DNA of 64,000 nucleotides from positions 1-64,000 of the forward strand of contig CAVYKK010000013.1 of NCBI GenBank assembly GCA_963769045.1, given 5' to 3'. This document shows, one piece after another, positions 51,980-61,329 of this stretch. The notes beneath the pieces are model-generated. The model worked only from the letters and a program-made list of their open reading frames with translations, was not told where the DNA came from and ran no database searches. The DNA comes from Methanocella_A sp963769045. GTDB taxonomy: Archaea > Halobacteriota > Methanocellia > Methanocellales > Methanocellaceae. The translations under genes were made by a program, and so were the position numbers. Every line of letters begins with the position of its first letter. Position 1 is the stretch's first letter.

Positions 51980-53104
51980 TTACTTGCCCTGTGCTGTCCC
52001 GTTCCCGGAACCGCTTCCGCTGCCCGTCCCTGTTCCCGGTCCGGAGCCGAAGGCCGGGGGATTGAGAATATTATTCAGGTCCTGTTCGGAGAGGTTATAT
52101 TCGAAGATCTTAGTGTAGAACTGCCTGATCTCGCCCCTGGCGGTCATATCATTGAAACGGTCAGGGTATGCGGTGATAGCGAGCCATTCCGGGATCAGCA
52201 CCGCAGACTCGGCCGAAGGCCGGTTCCATATGAACATTCCCGAGGGCAGGAGATACACGTGTTTATTTTTCACTGCCTTGATCTGCGACCACACCGTGCT
52301 GTTATAGAGGTCCTCGGGCTTCCCGTTATCGATGACGATGATATCCGGGTCCCAGCTCAATATCTGTTCCATGGACATGGCCATAAGGCCTCCCTCGCTG
52401 CCGCCAAGCGTAGTGACGCCCCCGGCCGCATTCTTACAGCCTGCTGCCCCTATCCGTTCCTGCATAAACGTGTCCCCGCCGTAAGTGGTGAGATGATCCG
52501 GGTTGAAACCGAAATAAACAACCGGCTTCTGGTCGTCGGACAGGTTTGATGTCCTCGATTCCAGGAGCGCCAGCTTATCATCGAGGTACCGGTTATACTT
52601 GTCAGACTTTTGCTCGTTACCGAATAGCTTGCCGAAATAGCTTAACTCGTCCTTAATAGTCTTGAAGCTGGCGTCGTTTGTGGAGACCTCCAGTGTCGGT
52701 ATCTTCGTGGTCTTCTCGACCGCCTCCATGTCGACGATGCTGCCGATACAGATGTCCGGGTCAGCCCTTAGCAGTTCCTCGGTGTTAATGTTCCCGACGG
52801 TAGAGCGGGGAGCCGACATATTCTTTATCCGGGGGTCGATCTTCTGCAGCAGCGATGACTTCTGCGTCGCCGTTGTGATGGCACAAAGCCGGTCCTGCGC
52901 ACCGATGATGTACATGTCCTGGACGAGAGGCGATGTGAATACGGCTACCTTGCTAATATTTAACGGTATTTCGACCGACCGGTTATTCAGATCGGTAACG
53001 TTCCTCGTAACTGATGGCGATGCTGTCGGGCCGACGTTCGTCGTGCAGCCGGCGTATAAAACTGCCAGCAGCAATATGCATGTTATCGCAATGATCTTTT
53101 TCAT
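51980..53104 (-). CDS. BtuF/FepB-like substrate-binding lipoprotein
   Basis: A 374-residue periplasmic-binding protein (PF01497 type) for cobalamin, siderophore or another metal complex. It has a lipoprotein signal peptide with lipobox AVLYAGC, then VEIPLNISKVAVFTSPLVQD, the family NINTEELLRADPDICIGS, MSMEQILSWDPDIIVIDNG and a C-terminal Gly-Ser/Thr tail. The permease and ATPase are not adjacent; the gene is alone. Its promoter region has TAAC repeats (gttaactacc and gtaacc at 53124-53151) related to the Mo/formate promoters, so molybdenum- or corrinoid-related uptake under shared control is possible. Confidence 0.83.
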   Translation of the reverse strand: MKKIIAITCILLLAVLYAGCTTNVGPTASPSVTRNVTDLNNRSVEIPLNISKVAVFTSPLVQDMYIIGAQDRLCAITTATQKSSLLQKIDPRIKNMSAPRSTVGNINTEELLRADPDICIGSIVDMEAVEKTTKIPTLEVSTNDASFKTIKDELSYFGKLFGNEQKSDKYNRYLDDKLALLESRTSNLSDDQKPVVYFGFNPDHLTTYGGDTFMQERIGAAGCKNAAGGVTTLGGSEGGLMAMSMEQILSWDPDIIVIDNGKPEDLYNSTVWSQIKAVKNKHVYLLPSGMFIWNRPSAESAVLIPEWLAITAYPDRFNDMTARGEIRQFYTKIFEYNLSEQDLNNILNPPAFGSGPGTGTGSGSGSGNGTAQGK

Positions 53105-53353
53105 ACAACCACCTCATAATCAATATTGGTTACATATCGTTTGGTAGTTAACTAATAAAGGTTGCTTATATATGAAGGTTGTTTTTTTTAGATAGCGTTA
53201 TTTAAAGAAATCTTACCATGTTTGCCTTGTGCACGTATCCTCCAGCCGCCCGTGATGCCGATGATGTCGGCAGGTGCCCGGGTGACCGCCGTTCTTGACC
53301 GGTCGCCAGGACATGGGCTTTTATAAAATAACCGCCAATAAGCAGTCAGTCGG

Positions 53354-53839
53354 ATGGAGATACCTGTGGACTCGAAAGACATCCCGAAGCTCGCCGCATC
53401 GCTGGCGCTATCGTTTGCAGCAGCCATTATCGGCGCGCTGGCTGTAACGCCGAATATTGCATGGCAGGACACACTGAGCAAACCATTCTTCGCCCCTCCA
53501 AACTGGCTGTTCGGCCCGGCATGGGCCGTCCTGTTCTTACTGATGGCGATCGCGTTCTATCTCGTCTGGCAGAAGTGGCCGGCGAAAGAGGCTAAATGGG
53601 CAATGGCACTATACATGGCCCAGCTGGCGCTGAACGTGCTCTGGAACTACCTGTTCTTCGGGATGCACTGGATCAACCTCGGGCTCGTTGAGATCATCGT
53701 GCTCCTCGCCATGATCACCCTGACCGTCAACGCGTTCTACAGGGTAGACAAAAGGGCCGCGTACCTGATGACACCCTATCTGCTCTGGGTGGCTTTCGCC
53801 ACCTGCCTGAATGCCGCTCTATGGCTCTTGAACCCGTGA
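53354..53839 (+). CDS. tspO: TspO/MBR family membrane protein
   Basis: A 161-residue protein with five predicted membrane helices and the family pattern WQDTLSKPFFAPPNWLFGPA, AWAVLFLLMAIAFYLVWQKW, LNVLWNYLFFGMHWINLGLV and YRVDKRAAYLMTPYLLWVAF. TspO proteins bind porphyrins and are linked to tetrapyrrole and stress metabolism. Start ATG 53354 gives a hydrophilic N-terminus of 12 residues. Followed 4 bases later by a broken exported-protein gene on the same strand. Confidence 0.92.
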   Translation: MEIPVDSKDIPKLAASLALSFAAAIIGALAVTPNIAWQDTLSKPFFAPPNWLFGPAWAVLFLLMAIAFYLVWQKWPAKEAKWAMALYMAQLALNVLWNYLFFGMHWINLGLVEIIVLLAMITLTVNAFYRVDKRAAYLMTPYLLWVAFATCLNAALWLLNP

Positions 53840-53843
53840 TATC

Positions 53844-54539
53844 ATGAAAGTCGGGAAATTACTCATCGCACTCGCATCGATCGCAGCGATAGCGTCGCCT
53901 TTAGCGGCTGCATCTGCTGCTGCGGGCTCGACGGGTACTTCAGTAAGCTGAAAGGGCCGGTGACCGACATCAGTCTTCCGCAGACACTCTCTGTTGGCGA
54001 AAAGGATTACAGCCTGCTGTATTCCTACGATTACCTGAACCGTTCGGCAGCCAAGGCCGGGTTCAAAGTCGTTCATCCCCCGGATAGGCTACAACCCTGA
54101 CATGTACGGCCGCAACGTGGACCAGATGATGGACGTGGGCGCCGTGGACCAGTACAAGTGGTTCGAGTACGGCGATTCTGGCGGCAACGTCAGCTTCGGC
54201 GGGTTCCTCGCGAAGGCCGGGAGCCCCTTTGTCGTGGACTCCGGCATCCAGAGCATGAACACGATGCTTAGCGTCTCCATGGGCATCATCAACGACCCGT
54301 ACCTGAACCAGGGTGGCGCCAGCAACCTCACCCGTGTCGGCACCACGAAAGTCGGGGGCGGGGGCGACCTGTACCGCTTTGATGCAGATTACAATGGTAC
54401 AAGGAGCAAATGCTATTTCGTGATGGGCAGATACAGCAACGTGTATGTGGCCGTGTACTCCTTCGAGTCGTTCGATGTGGCTGAAAACGTCACGGGACAA
54501 GCGATTATGTGGATTGACAATGCATCTATTAAAAGGTGA
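53844..54539 (+). pseudogene. Exported protein of unknown function, two frameshifts
   Basis: The frame from ATG 53844 gives a signal peptide (KVGKLLIALASIAAIASPLA) and then stops. A second frame carries LDGYFSKLKGPVTDISLPQT to KAGFKVV. A third, from IPRIGYNPDMYGRNVDQMMD (54078 on), runs to 54539. Breaks are near 53915-53925 and 54072-54080. The joined protein has about 230 residues, with a beta-rich end DLYRFDADYNGTRSKCYFVM and FDVAENVTGQAIMWID, and no known family. It follows tspO closely. Confidence 0.6.
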
Positions 54540-54569
54540 GAAAATGAAATCCTCTGATCAATCACTGTG

Positions 54570-54804
54570 GGATACCCATGCTTGCTTCTTGTGAAAACGC
54601 ATAAGACTGAATATCAGTCACGCCCCATTCTAATCGCGGTGCGACGCCCGTGCTTGCTTCTTGTAAAAAGCTATACCGGTCAATAGCAAATTCTTCCCAT
54701 TCTAATCGCGGTGCGACGCCCGTGCTTGCTTCTTGTAAAAAGCTATACCGGTCAATAGCAAATTCTTCCCATTCTAATCGCGGTGCGACGCCCGTGCTTG
54801 CTTC
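54570..54804. repeat. 72-base tandem array at the left edge of structured repeat copy B
   Basis: A 40-base unit beginning cccattctaatcgcggtgcg (54624, 54696, 54768) repeats with exact period 72. The 32-base spacers between units 1-2 and 2-3 are identical. A truncated unit (54570-54591) is followed by a 32-base spacer of different sequence. The shape recalls a minimal CRISPR, but identical spacers, the absence of cas genes and a related array at 17436-17540 argue for a duplicated repeat. Confidence 0.7.
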
Positions 54805-55352
54805 GCCGCACGTGCTACTACGGGTTTTTCCGGTGTTACGGTGTCGGACGACGGGCTCGCACCTTCGTCGGCCCAACGCGCCTTCGGCGGCGTTGAGCCT
54901 CCTCTGCAAGCCCTGAAAAACGCGCCCAAAGGGCAGCGTTTTTCACACCCGACACCTCCACACCCCTCGCACAGCTGATGCGTGCGAGAGGGCAAGCCGA
55001 AAAAACCCTCCGCCTTCCGCGGAGAAGCACCGGCAACCCATACCAACAATAGTACAGGCAATGATCCAATACTAGTCCTGATACGCTTAGCCTTTGCTGC
55101 TCTCGCGGTCCACAGAGGGTTTTTCTGGCCGAAGGCCCCTCGCACGCGAAGCTGTGCGAGGGGTGCGGAGGCGGCCGGGCAATGAACGCTGCCGACAGGC
55201 GCGTTGCTTAGCGCTTGCGAAGCGCTCCGGTCAGCGCTGCCGAAGGCGCAGCTGTCCGGTGACGCGAGGGTGCGAGCGCGGCCCGGACGGCGGAACATCG
55301 GAAAAACCCGGAGCAGCCCATGCGACGAAGTAAGCATGGGCGTCGCACCGCG
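54777..55352. repeat. Large structured repeat, copy B
   Basis: Nearly the same sequence as 17516-18046, beginning aatcgcggtgcgacgcccgt and running through the paired arms ccctccgccttccgcgg and cccctcgcacgc to gcggcccggacggcgg. It then passes directly to ggaaaaacccggagcagccc and the inverted edge unit gggcgtcgcaccgcgat (55336-55352). It lacks the 120-base insertion of copy A. The ends are in opposite orientation, so the whole is a large imperfect palindrome. The minus-strand frame through it (to 55337) is not conserved as a protein between copies. Confidence 0.8.
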
Positions 55353-55423
55353 ATGGGTATTGGACAGACTAAATCTGGATAATCTATTGGCATAGAAATG
55401 AATGAGAGAGGCTATGATTATCA

Positions 55424-56449
55424 GTGATTATTCTCCGTGCCCATCTATTGTATCCCTTTATAACCATTGAGGACATAGACCTAGCAGGAGGCCTTATTAT
55501 CCTACCCTTTGACGAAGAGCTTCTAGTAAAAATTATTGAAAAAGCCAGCCCCAGTGTCGTGAACATCAACACGGTCATGCTCATGCAGGACGCGTACATG
55601 AACGTCACGCCACAGCAAGGCATGGGCTCGGGCATTATCATCGACCCGAAAGGGTACATCCTGACGAACAACCACATCGCGGAGAACGCGCAGAGCATGA
55701 TGGTAAGCATGTTCGACGGCACCAAGCTCGAGGGCAAGGTAGTAGGGACTGACCCCATGTCGGACGTGGCGGTCATCAAGGTAGAGACGGGCAGGAAAAA
55801 GCTGCCGGCGGCGACGCTTGGCGACTCGGACAAGGTCCATGTCGGACATATCGCGGTGGCGATCGGGAACCCGTTCGGCTTCATGCTCCGGGGCCCGACG
55901 GTGACGGTGGGCGTTATCAGTGCTCTTAACCGCACGATTCAGGCGGAGAAGGGCGTCTACGAAAACCTGATCCAGACCGACGCCCATATCAACCCGGGCA
56001 ACAGCGGCGGCCCGCTGTTGAACAAGGAGGGCGAGGTCATCGGCATGAACTCGGCCAACATCCCCTTCGCCCAGGGCATCGGCTTCTCCATCCCCATCAA
56101 CCTCGCCATGCGCGTTGCGAAAGAGCTGATGGAACACGGCAAGGTCGTGCGACCGTGGCTGGGGATTCTCGGCGTCGGCATCAACAAGGAGCTGGCTGAA
56201 TACTATAACCTCAGCTCGAACGAAGGCGTGCTGGTCACGCGGAGCTTCGAGAACAGCCCGGCAGGCCAGCAGCGGATCACCGCTGGCGACATCATCCTGA
56301 GCGTCAACGGGAAGAAGATCGCCGACATGTCGGAGCTCGCAGGGTATGTCAGGAATAAGAAAGTGGGCGATGTGCTGACACTGGCCGTCAAGCGGGGCAA
56401 CATCCAGGGAGATGTGAAGGTCCGGCTGGCCGAGACGCCGACCACGTGA
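55424..56449 (+). CDS. HtrA/DegP-type serine protease with PDZ domain
   Basis: A 341-residue trypsin-fold protease. Catalytic triad: His in ILTNNHIAEN, Asp in DPMSDVAVIKVE, Ser in INPGNSGGPLLNKEG. A C-terminal PDZ domain (ENSPAGQQRITAGDIILSVNGKK) follows. No signal peptide is visible, so it may be cytoplasmic or start farther upstream than seen. GTG 55424 is used; the conserved region begins about residue 29 (FDEELLVKIIEKASPSVVNI), and a ggagg lies at 55488 without a usable start after it. Probably protein quality control. Confidence 0.88.
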   Translation: MIILRAHLLYPFITIEDIDLAGGLIILPFDEELLVKIIEKASPSVVNINTVMLMQDAYMNVTPQQGMGSGIIIDPKGYILTNNHIAENAQSMMVSMFDGTKLEGKVVGTDPMSDVAVIKVETGRKKLPAATLGDSDKVHVGHIAVAIGNPFGFMLRGPTVTVGVISALNRTIQAEKGVYENLIQTDAHINPGNSGGPLLNKEGEVIGMNSANIPFAQGIGFSIPINLAMRVAKELMEHGKVVRPWLGILGVGINKELAEYYNLSSNEGVLVTRSFENSPAGQQRITAGDIILSVNGKKIADMSELAGYVRNKKVGDVLTLAVKRGNIQGDVKVRLAETPTT

Positions 56450-56633
56450 TTCTTTTTAATAACATTCCTTATGTCATCCGGGGAAAAGCAGATAATTTGC
56501 CCATAAACGGCCGGGCAGTCGAGCATGCCATGCCTGCCTGCAAGTATGCGCGCGAGAGCTGGCGGCCCGGACGTTGTAGGTTTTTTCCAGGAAGCGCCGT
56601 TGTTATAGTTTGCCCTTTCATGCAAACTCTTTT

Positions 56634-56663
56634 ATAATCGTTCGTAACATATAGAACGATTAT
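56634..56663. promoter_or_regulatory. Perfect palindrome in the rubrerythrin promoter
   Basis: ATAATCGTTC (56634-56643) and GAACGATTAT (56654-56663) are perfect 10-base complements around gtaacatata. Located 68-97 bases before the rubrerythrin ATG and overlapping the probable TATA. The half-site TTCGTA resembles part of the MsvR redox-regulator box known from methanogens, but the second half does not match that consensus well. A redox-responsive repressor site is inferred. Confidence 0.55.
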
Positions 56664-56730
56664 GACATGTTCGCCTGCTGCCCCGGGGAGGCGCGGCTGG
56701 CGGGACAGGCACCGGGAGGTCGGTGACATT

Positions 56731-57315
56731 ATGCAGAAGACCATCGAGAACCTGACGAAGGCATTCATAGGCGAGAGCCAGGCACGGAACAGGTATACCT
56801 TCTACGCCAGCACGGCACGGAAGGAAGGCTACGAGCAGATCGCGGAGATATTCGAGATCACGGCCATGAACGAGAACGAGCATGGCGAGTGGTTCTATAA
56901 GATGCTGAACCAGGCCATCGAGAAGAGCGGGAAGAAGATCGACCCGATGGTTGTGGAGGCAGAGGCGCCCATCATGTGGAAGACGACGGCTGATAACCTG
57001 AAGGCAGCCATCGCCGGCGAGCACATGGAGAATTCGACGCTCTATCCGGCGTTCGCAGACCAGGCCCAGAAGGATGGCTTTCCGGCGTTTGCAGCGCGCA
57101 TACGCTCCATCGGGAAGGCGGAAGTCCACCACGAGGAGCGCTATAAGTCGCTGCTGAAGGAACTGGAAGGCGGGACGTTGTTCAAGAAAACGGAGCCGGT
57201 CTGGTGGTTCTGCCGGAAGTGCGGCTACATCCACTTCGGCATCGAGCCGCCCAAGAAATGCCCGTCATGCGATCACGAGCGGTCTTATTATCAGGTCAGA
57301 AGCGAGCAATATTAA
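56731..57315 (+). CDS. rbr: Rubrerythrin
   Basis: A peroxide-reducing di-iron protein of 194 residues. The ferritin-like domain has NLTKAFIGESQARNRYTFYA and AMNENEHGEWFYKML, with a second set in AAIAGEHMENSTLYPAFADQ and KAEVHHEERYKSLL. The C-terminal rubredoxin domain binds iron through CRKCGYIHFG and CPSCDHER. ATG 56731 is preceded by ggaggtcggtgac. Followed 13 bases later by the superoxide reductase gene; together they remove superoxide and peroxide with electrons from rubredoxin-type carriers. A palindromic operator lies upstream. Confidence 0.95.
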   Translation: MQKTIENLTKAFIGESQARNRYTFYASTARKEGYEQIAEIFEITAMNENEHGEWFYKMLNQAIEKSGKKIDPMVVEAEAPIMWKTTADNLKAAIAGEHMENSTLYPAFADQAQKDGFPAFAARIRSIGKAEVHHEERYKSLLKELEGGTLFKKTEPVWWFCRKCGYIHFGIEPPKKCPSCDHERSYYQVRSEQY

Positions 57316-57328
57316 GGAGGCAACCGAT

Positions 57329-57706
57329 ATGGCAGAGCTGAACCAGATCTATAAGTGCAACGTTTGCGGCAACGTGGTCGAAGTCGTCCACGCGGGCGGC
57401 GGCGTCAACCTCGTCTGCTGTGGCCAGCCGATGGCCCTGTTGAAGGAAAACTCGGTGGACGCGAGCAAAGAGAAGCATGTACCGGTGGTCACCCAGACTG
57501 CGACCGGTACGCTGATCAAGGTGGGCGCGGCGCCGCACCCGATGGAGGAAAAGCACTACATCGAGTTCGTCGAGCTGATAGCCGACGGCAGGGTCTGCCG
57601 GAAGCACCTGAAGCCCGGCGATAAGCCGGAGTTCGAGTTCGGCAGCAAGCCCGCGCAATATACGGCGAGGGCCTACTGCAACCTGCACGGTCTCTGGAAG
57701 TCCTGA
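57329..57706 (+). CDS. dfx: Superoxide reductase (desulfoferrodoxin)
   Basis: A two-iron superoxide reductase of 125 residues. The N-terminal desulforedoxin site is CNVCGNVVEVVHAGGGVNLVCCG. The catalytic iron is bound by His in KEKHVPVV, His pairs in HPMEEKHYIEF and the Cys/His of YCNLHGLW, with the family Glu in KENSVDASKEKH. ATG 57329 follows aaggaggcaacc, a strong ribosome site. Operon with rubrerythrin; reduces superoxide to hydrogen peroxide, which rubrerythrin then reduces. Confidence 0.95.
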   Translation: MAELNQIYKCNVCGNVVEVVHAGGGVNLVCCGQPMALLKENSVDASKEKHVPVVTQTATGTLIKVGAAPHPMEEKHYIEFVELIADGRVCRKHLKPGDKPEFEFGSKPAQYTARAYCNLHGLWKS

Positions 57707-57845
57707 AGCGCTTCCTGAGCCATTTTTCTTTTATAATTTTCGTTTTTAATTGTACATTATTGCGATAATGAGGCTACCTTACCCCTGGTCTGCATGCGAA
57801 TATCCACAAAATATAAATACACAACCGCATAAAACACCCAATCCA

Positions 57846-58289
57846 ATGAACTGTAGATTTTCTCCGACGGGGCAGGCATGGGGTCTACTGGTAAGTCTGG
57901 ACCTCTATGGCTGCAATGGCAAGATCAATGACGGTAAGGCGATCAAAAATTATGTCACCACGCTCTGTGATGACGTCATCCATATGAAGCGCTACGGCGA
58001 CTGTCATCTGGAGCTATTCGGCGAGGCGGGCACGCCTCTGGCAGGCTACTCGATGTTCCAGTTCATCGAGACGAGCTGCATCAGCGGCCACTTTTCCGAG
58101 TCCGACAACTCGGCATATATCGACGTATTCTCATGCGCCGATTTCGACCCTGAGGCAGTGAAGGCATTCACAATGAAATACTTCGGCGCCGTGCGCGCGA
58201 ACATGACCGTGACGCCACGTCTCTACGATGAGAATGTGCGCGGCGGCAAGGTGCCTGAAAAGACCACCAGCAAGAAGGTAAAGGCTTAA
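57846..58289 (+). CDS. SpeD-like (S-adenosylmethionine decarboxylase family) protein lacking the processing motif
   Basis: A 147-residue homologue of AdoMet decarboxylase: LLVSLDLYGCNGKINDGKAI, then CISGHFSESDNSAYIDVFSC and VKAFTMKYFGAVRAN match the family around its active site. The ESH-type segment where self-cleavage creates the pyruvoyl cofactor is missing: the sequence goes from ISG directly to HFSESDNSAYIDVFSC. It may therefore be an inactive or repurposed relative. ATG 57846 lies at the start of homology. Alone on its strand between dfx and the alanine dehydrogenase gene. Confidence 0.7.
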   Translation: MNCRFSPTGQAWGLLVSLDLYGCNGKINDGKAIKNYVTTLCDDVIHMKRYGDCHLELFGEAGTPLAGYSMFQFIETSCISGHFSESDNSAYIDVFSCADFDPEAVKAFTMKYFGAVRANMTVTPRLYDENVRGGKVPEKTTSKKVKA

Positions 58290-58451
58290 AGCGCTTTCAC
58301 CTTTTTTCAACATTTTGCGCCTTTCTGTTACTTTAGCTTTGCTCAGGTCAGCTTTTTCGCGGAAATACCCTGCCGACCACAGGTATGATTTTGAGTGGCA
58401 AGGCTTTATACGTCCGCCCGCAAATTAGTCTTTTAACGGAGCGACGGGCTT

Positions 58452-59427
58452 ATGGTCAGGCTTTTATCGGGCAGGGACGTGGCGGAGACAGTGACGATGG
58501 ACGACATCGTGCCCGCTGTCGAGCATGTGTTCGAGGAATACGCAGAAGGCAGGGTGATCATGCCTCCGAAAATCTACCTCGACATCCCGGGACACGGGGA
58601 CTTCCGTGCCATGCCCGCCTACGTGCCGTCAATCGGCACTGCCGGCATCAAGTGGGTGAACGTGCACCCCAATAACCCGGAGCACGACCTGCCCACGGTC
58701 ATGGCGACCATCCTGCTGAATGACCCGATGACCGGGAAGCCTATCGCCGTCATGGACGGCACCTATATCACCGACATGCGCACGGGCGCGGCAGGGGGCG
58801 TCGCGGCGAAGTACCTGGCGAAGAGCGTCGCCACCGTCGGCCTGATCGGCAGCGGCCACCAGGCGTGGACCCAGATGCTCGCCTATCGCAGTGTCTTTGG
58901 CGATAAGATAAAGCTGGTCAAGGTCTATAGCCGACACCTCCGGCACTCCGAGGCGCTGGCGCAGCGCATCGAGAAGTACCTCGGGTACGACGCGAAGGCC
59001 TGTGAGACGCCACAGGAAGCTGCTGACGCTAACCTGATCGCTACCGTTACCCCGGCACGCTCGCCCATCCTGCAGCCCGAATGGGTAAAGCCCGGCACGC
59101 ACATCAACGCCATCGGCGCCGACGCCCCGGGCAAGCAGGAGCTGTTCACCGAGCCTCACGCTCAAGGCGCGCGTCTTCGTGGACTCGATCGAGCAGGCGT
59201 CCCATTCCGGCGAGATCAATATTCCGTGGAGCAAAGGATTGCTCGACGAGAAAAAGCTGGCCGGCACTATCGGCCAGGTCATTGCACGCAAAGTCCCCGG
59301 CCGCAAAGACGACGAGATCACGGTCTTCGACTCCACAGGTCTGAGCATACAGGATATGGCTGTCGCACATATGGTCTACGAACGGGCGATGAAGACCGGG
59401 CGAGGGACTGATTTTGAATCTCAGTGA
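58452..59427 (+). pseudogene. ala: Ornithine cyclodeaminase/alanine dehydrogenase family protein, one frameshift
   Basis: About 324 residues of the mu-crystallin/OCD family. In archaea, members act as alanine dehydrogenases. Features: IMPPKIYLDIPGHGDFRAMP, GIKWVNVHPNNPEHDLPTV, DGTYITDMRTGAAGGVAAKY and the NAD-binding VGLIGSGHQAWTQM. The frame breaks at 59156-59160. Dropping one C gives PTLKARVFVDSIEQASHSGE and the C-terminus SIQDMAVAHMVYERAMKTG, ending at 59427. The start is likely GTG or ATG at 58452. Either sequence error or a recent inactivation. Confidence 0.82.
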
Positions 59428-59486
59428 GACCTTCGCAGCACATAAAGTCTATATCTTTTTGGGGCGAATTGCGTAGTCGAACTATC

Positions 59487-60346
59487 ATGCGGATCGATAC
59501 CCACATCCATACGGTTTTAAGCGACGGCACGGAGAGACCCTGCGGATATCCTGCGGCTTGCCGCCGGCAGCGGTATCGATCTCGTCAGTATCACCGACCA
59601 TGACAGGGTAAAGGCGTACCCTGAAGCGATCAGGCTGGGAAGACAGCATTGCATAAAGGTCGTGCCGGGCGTGGAGATCACGACGAAGGACGAGCCAGGC
59701 TGTACATGCATCCACATAGTCGGGCTTGGCGTCGATACGGGGCCGGAAGTTTCACGAGTGCTCGACAGGTCAGTCATCGCCCAGGATAAGGCTAACCTGG
59801 CCTTCCTCGACAAAGTCAACGATCACCTTGCAAGCAAATTCCCGTCCTGGCAGCCCGTGACCGGGATCAAGCCGAGTATCTTTTTTAACGCTATGCAGAT
59901 GGCGAAGACATGCGGTATCCGGATGACCGAGAAGGAGATGATGGACGTCATCCTGGACCACGACCTGTGGGTGCCCGTGGACTTCGAGATTACGGTGAAC
60001 GAGGCGGTCGCGTACATTAAAAAGTGGGGCGGCATTCCAGTGCTGGCGCATCCGTTCGACTTCAGCAACGATGCGTCACTGGTGCTGAAGCGGTTCCTGG
60101 ATGCCGGCGGGGAAGGAGTCGAGCTATGCAAGTACCGGCACAAGGTCCGCTCTTCTGCACTGAGCGCGCTCAATCCTGGAGGAACTGATCGCGAAGGAGC
60201 GGGAAATGAACCTCTGGACCCTGGAACAGGCGCGGAAGCACGGTCTGAAGCTGACCATGGCCTCAGACCACCACGACGCCAGCCGTCCCATGGGCATGGA
60301 CCCGGCGGAGTACGGCATCGACGTCGGCTGGCTGTACGAACTATGA
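59487..60346 (+). pseudogene. PHP-domain metal-dependent phosphoesterase, two frameshifts
   Basis: A PHP-fold phosphoesterase of about 286 residues. Metal-binding motifs: MRIDTHIHTVLSDGTE at the start, SITDHDRVKAY, PGVEITT, GGIPVLAHPFDF and LTMASDHHDASRP near the end. One base too many near 59530-59534 (after DGTE) and another near 60167-60173 (before ILEELIAKEREMNL) break the frame; corrected, it ends DVGWLYEL at 60346. The substrate is unknown; relatives cleave nucleotide or 3',5'-bisphosphate esters. Its 3' end is duplicated at 61330. Confidence 0.82.
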
Positions 60347-60564
60347 GGACATGTGCCCCTTATCCAGGGCATATTGTGACGAAAACCCTGTCTCATGATC
60401 GGGTCTGAAAGGTAATATAGCCCGGTCGAGGGTATACCTCGTCATGCGTGTTCTGGTGTCTTTGATTATGTACATACTGATATTGGAAAAATCTCTCCCA
60501 TGAATAGACAGGTAGCACATATTAAGCTACCAATCTATTATTTATTAAATGTATAACAAATGAA

Positions 60565-61329
60565 GTGAAAATTCTATGGGCGATGTCGATGGGAAAGAAG
60601 CTTATTAATTCACCTGTCATTTTAAATTTTTTAATATTTTCAATAATCGGCATATTATCGCTATCTATATTAGCGCTGTCCGTGAACGTGAGCGCTCAAC
60701 GAGACGCATCGGTTACAGCGAACTTATCGAAAGAGCCAATACCTTCTGGTTATGTGATGAATATTAACATTAGCGGATACCACGTACCCTCCCTTACTCC
60801 GGAACAGCTATCGTACACCGGAGCAATAGCCGGAAATATCCGGACATATTTCGGATACATGGCCAGTGTTAACGTATCTCTGTGGGGGGATGGAAGTCTG
60901 GTTAACCGGTCGGATAACCCACAGGTATCCGCTGCCCGCAATTATTCTGGCACGAGTGTAGACTATTTATTCGATCACGTAGCACCCGGTAACTATACGG
61001 TAAGAGTAGATTATTTTGCAGGCGGCAATTATAACGATACCGTGACCGTTGTGGTAGGAACCAAACCGATGAGGGCCGATATCGTCCTATCTAAAGCGTT
61101 CAACAGACCCACCACCTGGCCGGTGGTTAACTTTACCCCCAGTATCGGCGAATTTTCTCAGACGCCCACTGCGGCTCCGGTTATTATTAACGCATCCTCA
61201 ACGGCAAATCCTGGAGCAAACAGCACTTCGACGGCAGCCCCTGCACCGCTTTTACCTGGCGTTATTATGATCGTTATCATCGGGTCTGTAGCGTTTATCA
61301 GAAATAGTTTACGTAATAGAAATCGTTAA
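60565..61329 (+). CDS. Exported surface protein with C-terminal anchor
   Basis: A 254-residue protein, AT-richer than its neighbours. It has an N-terminal signal anchor (VILNFLIFSIIGILSLSILA), many Asn-X-Ser/Thr sites (INISGYHV, VNVSLWG, RNYSGTS, GNYTVRV) suggesting N-glycosylation, a beta-sandwich domain (NYTVRVDYFAGGNYNDTVTV), a Ser/Thr/Ala linker and a C-terminal hydrophobic helix with basic tail (LLPGVIMIVIIGSVAFIRN, then NRNR). Starts at 60565 (GTG), 60583 or 60589 are possible. It lies between the PHP gene and a duplicated PHP tail, so it looks inserted. Confidence 0.65.
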   Translation: MKILWAMSMGKKLINSPVILNFLIFSIIGILSLSILALSVNVSAQRDASVTANLSKEPIPSGYVMNINISGYHVPSLTPEQLSYTGAIAGNIRTYFGYMASVNVSLWGDGSLVNRSDNPQVSAARNYSGTSVDYLFDHVAPGNYTVRVDYFAGGNYNDTVTVVVGTKPMRADIVLSKAFNRPTTWPVVNFTPSIGEFSQTPTAAPVIINASSTANPGANSTSTAAPAPLLPGVIMIVIIGSVAFIRNSLRNRNR

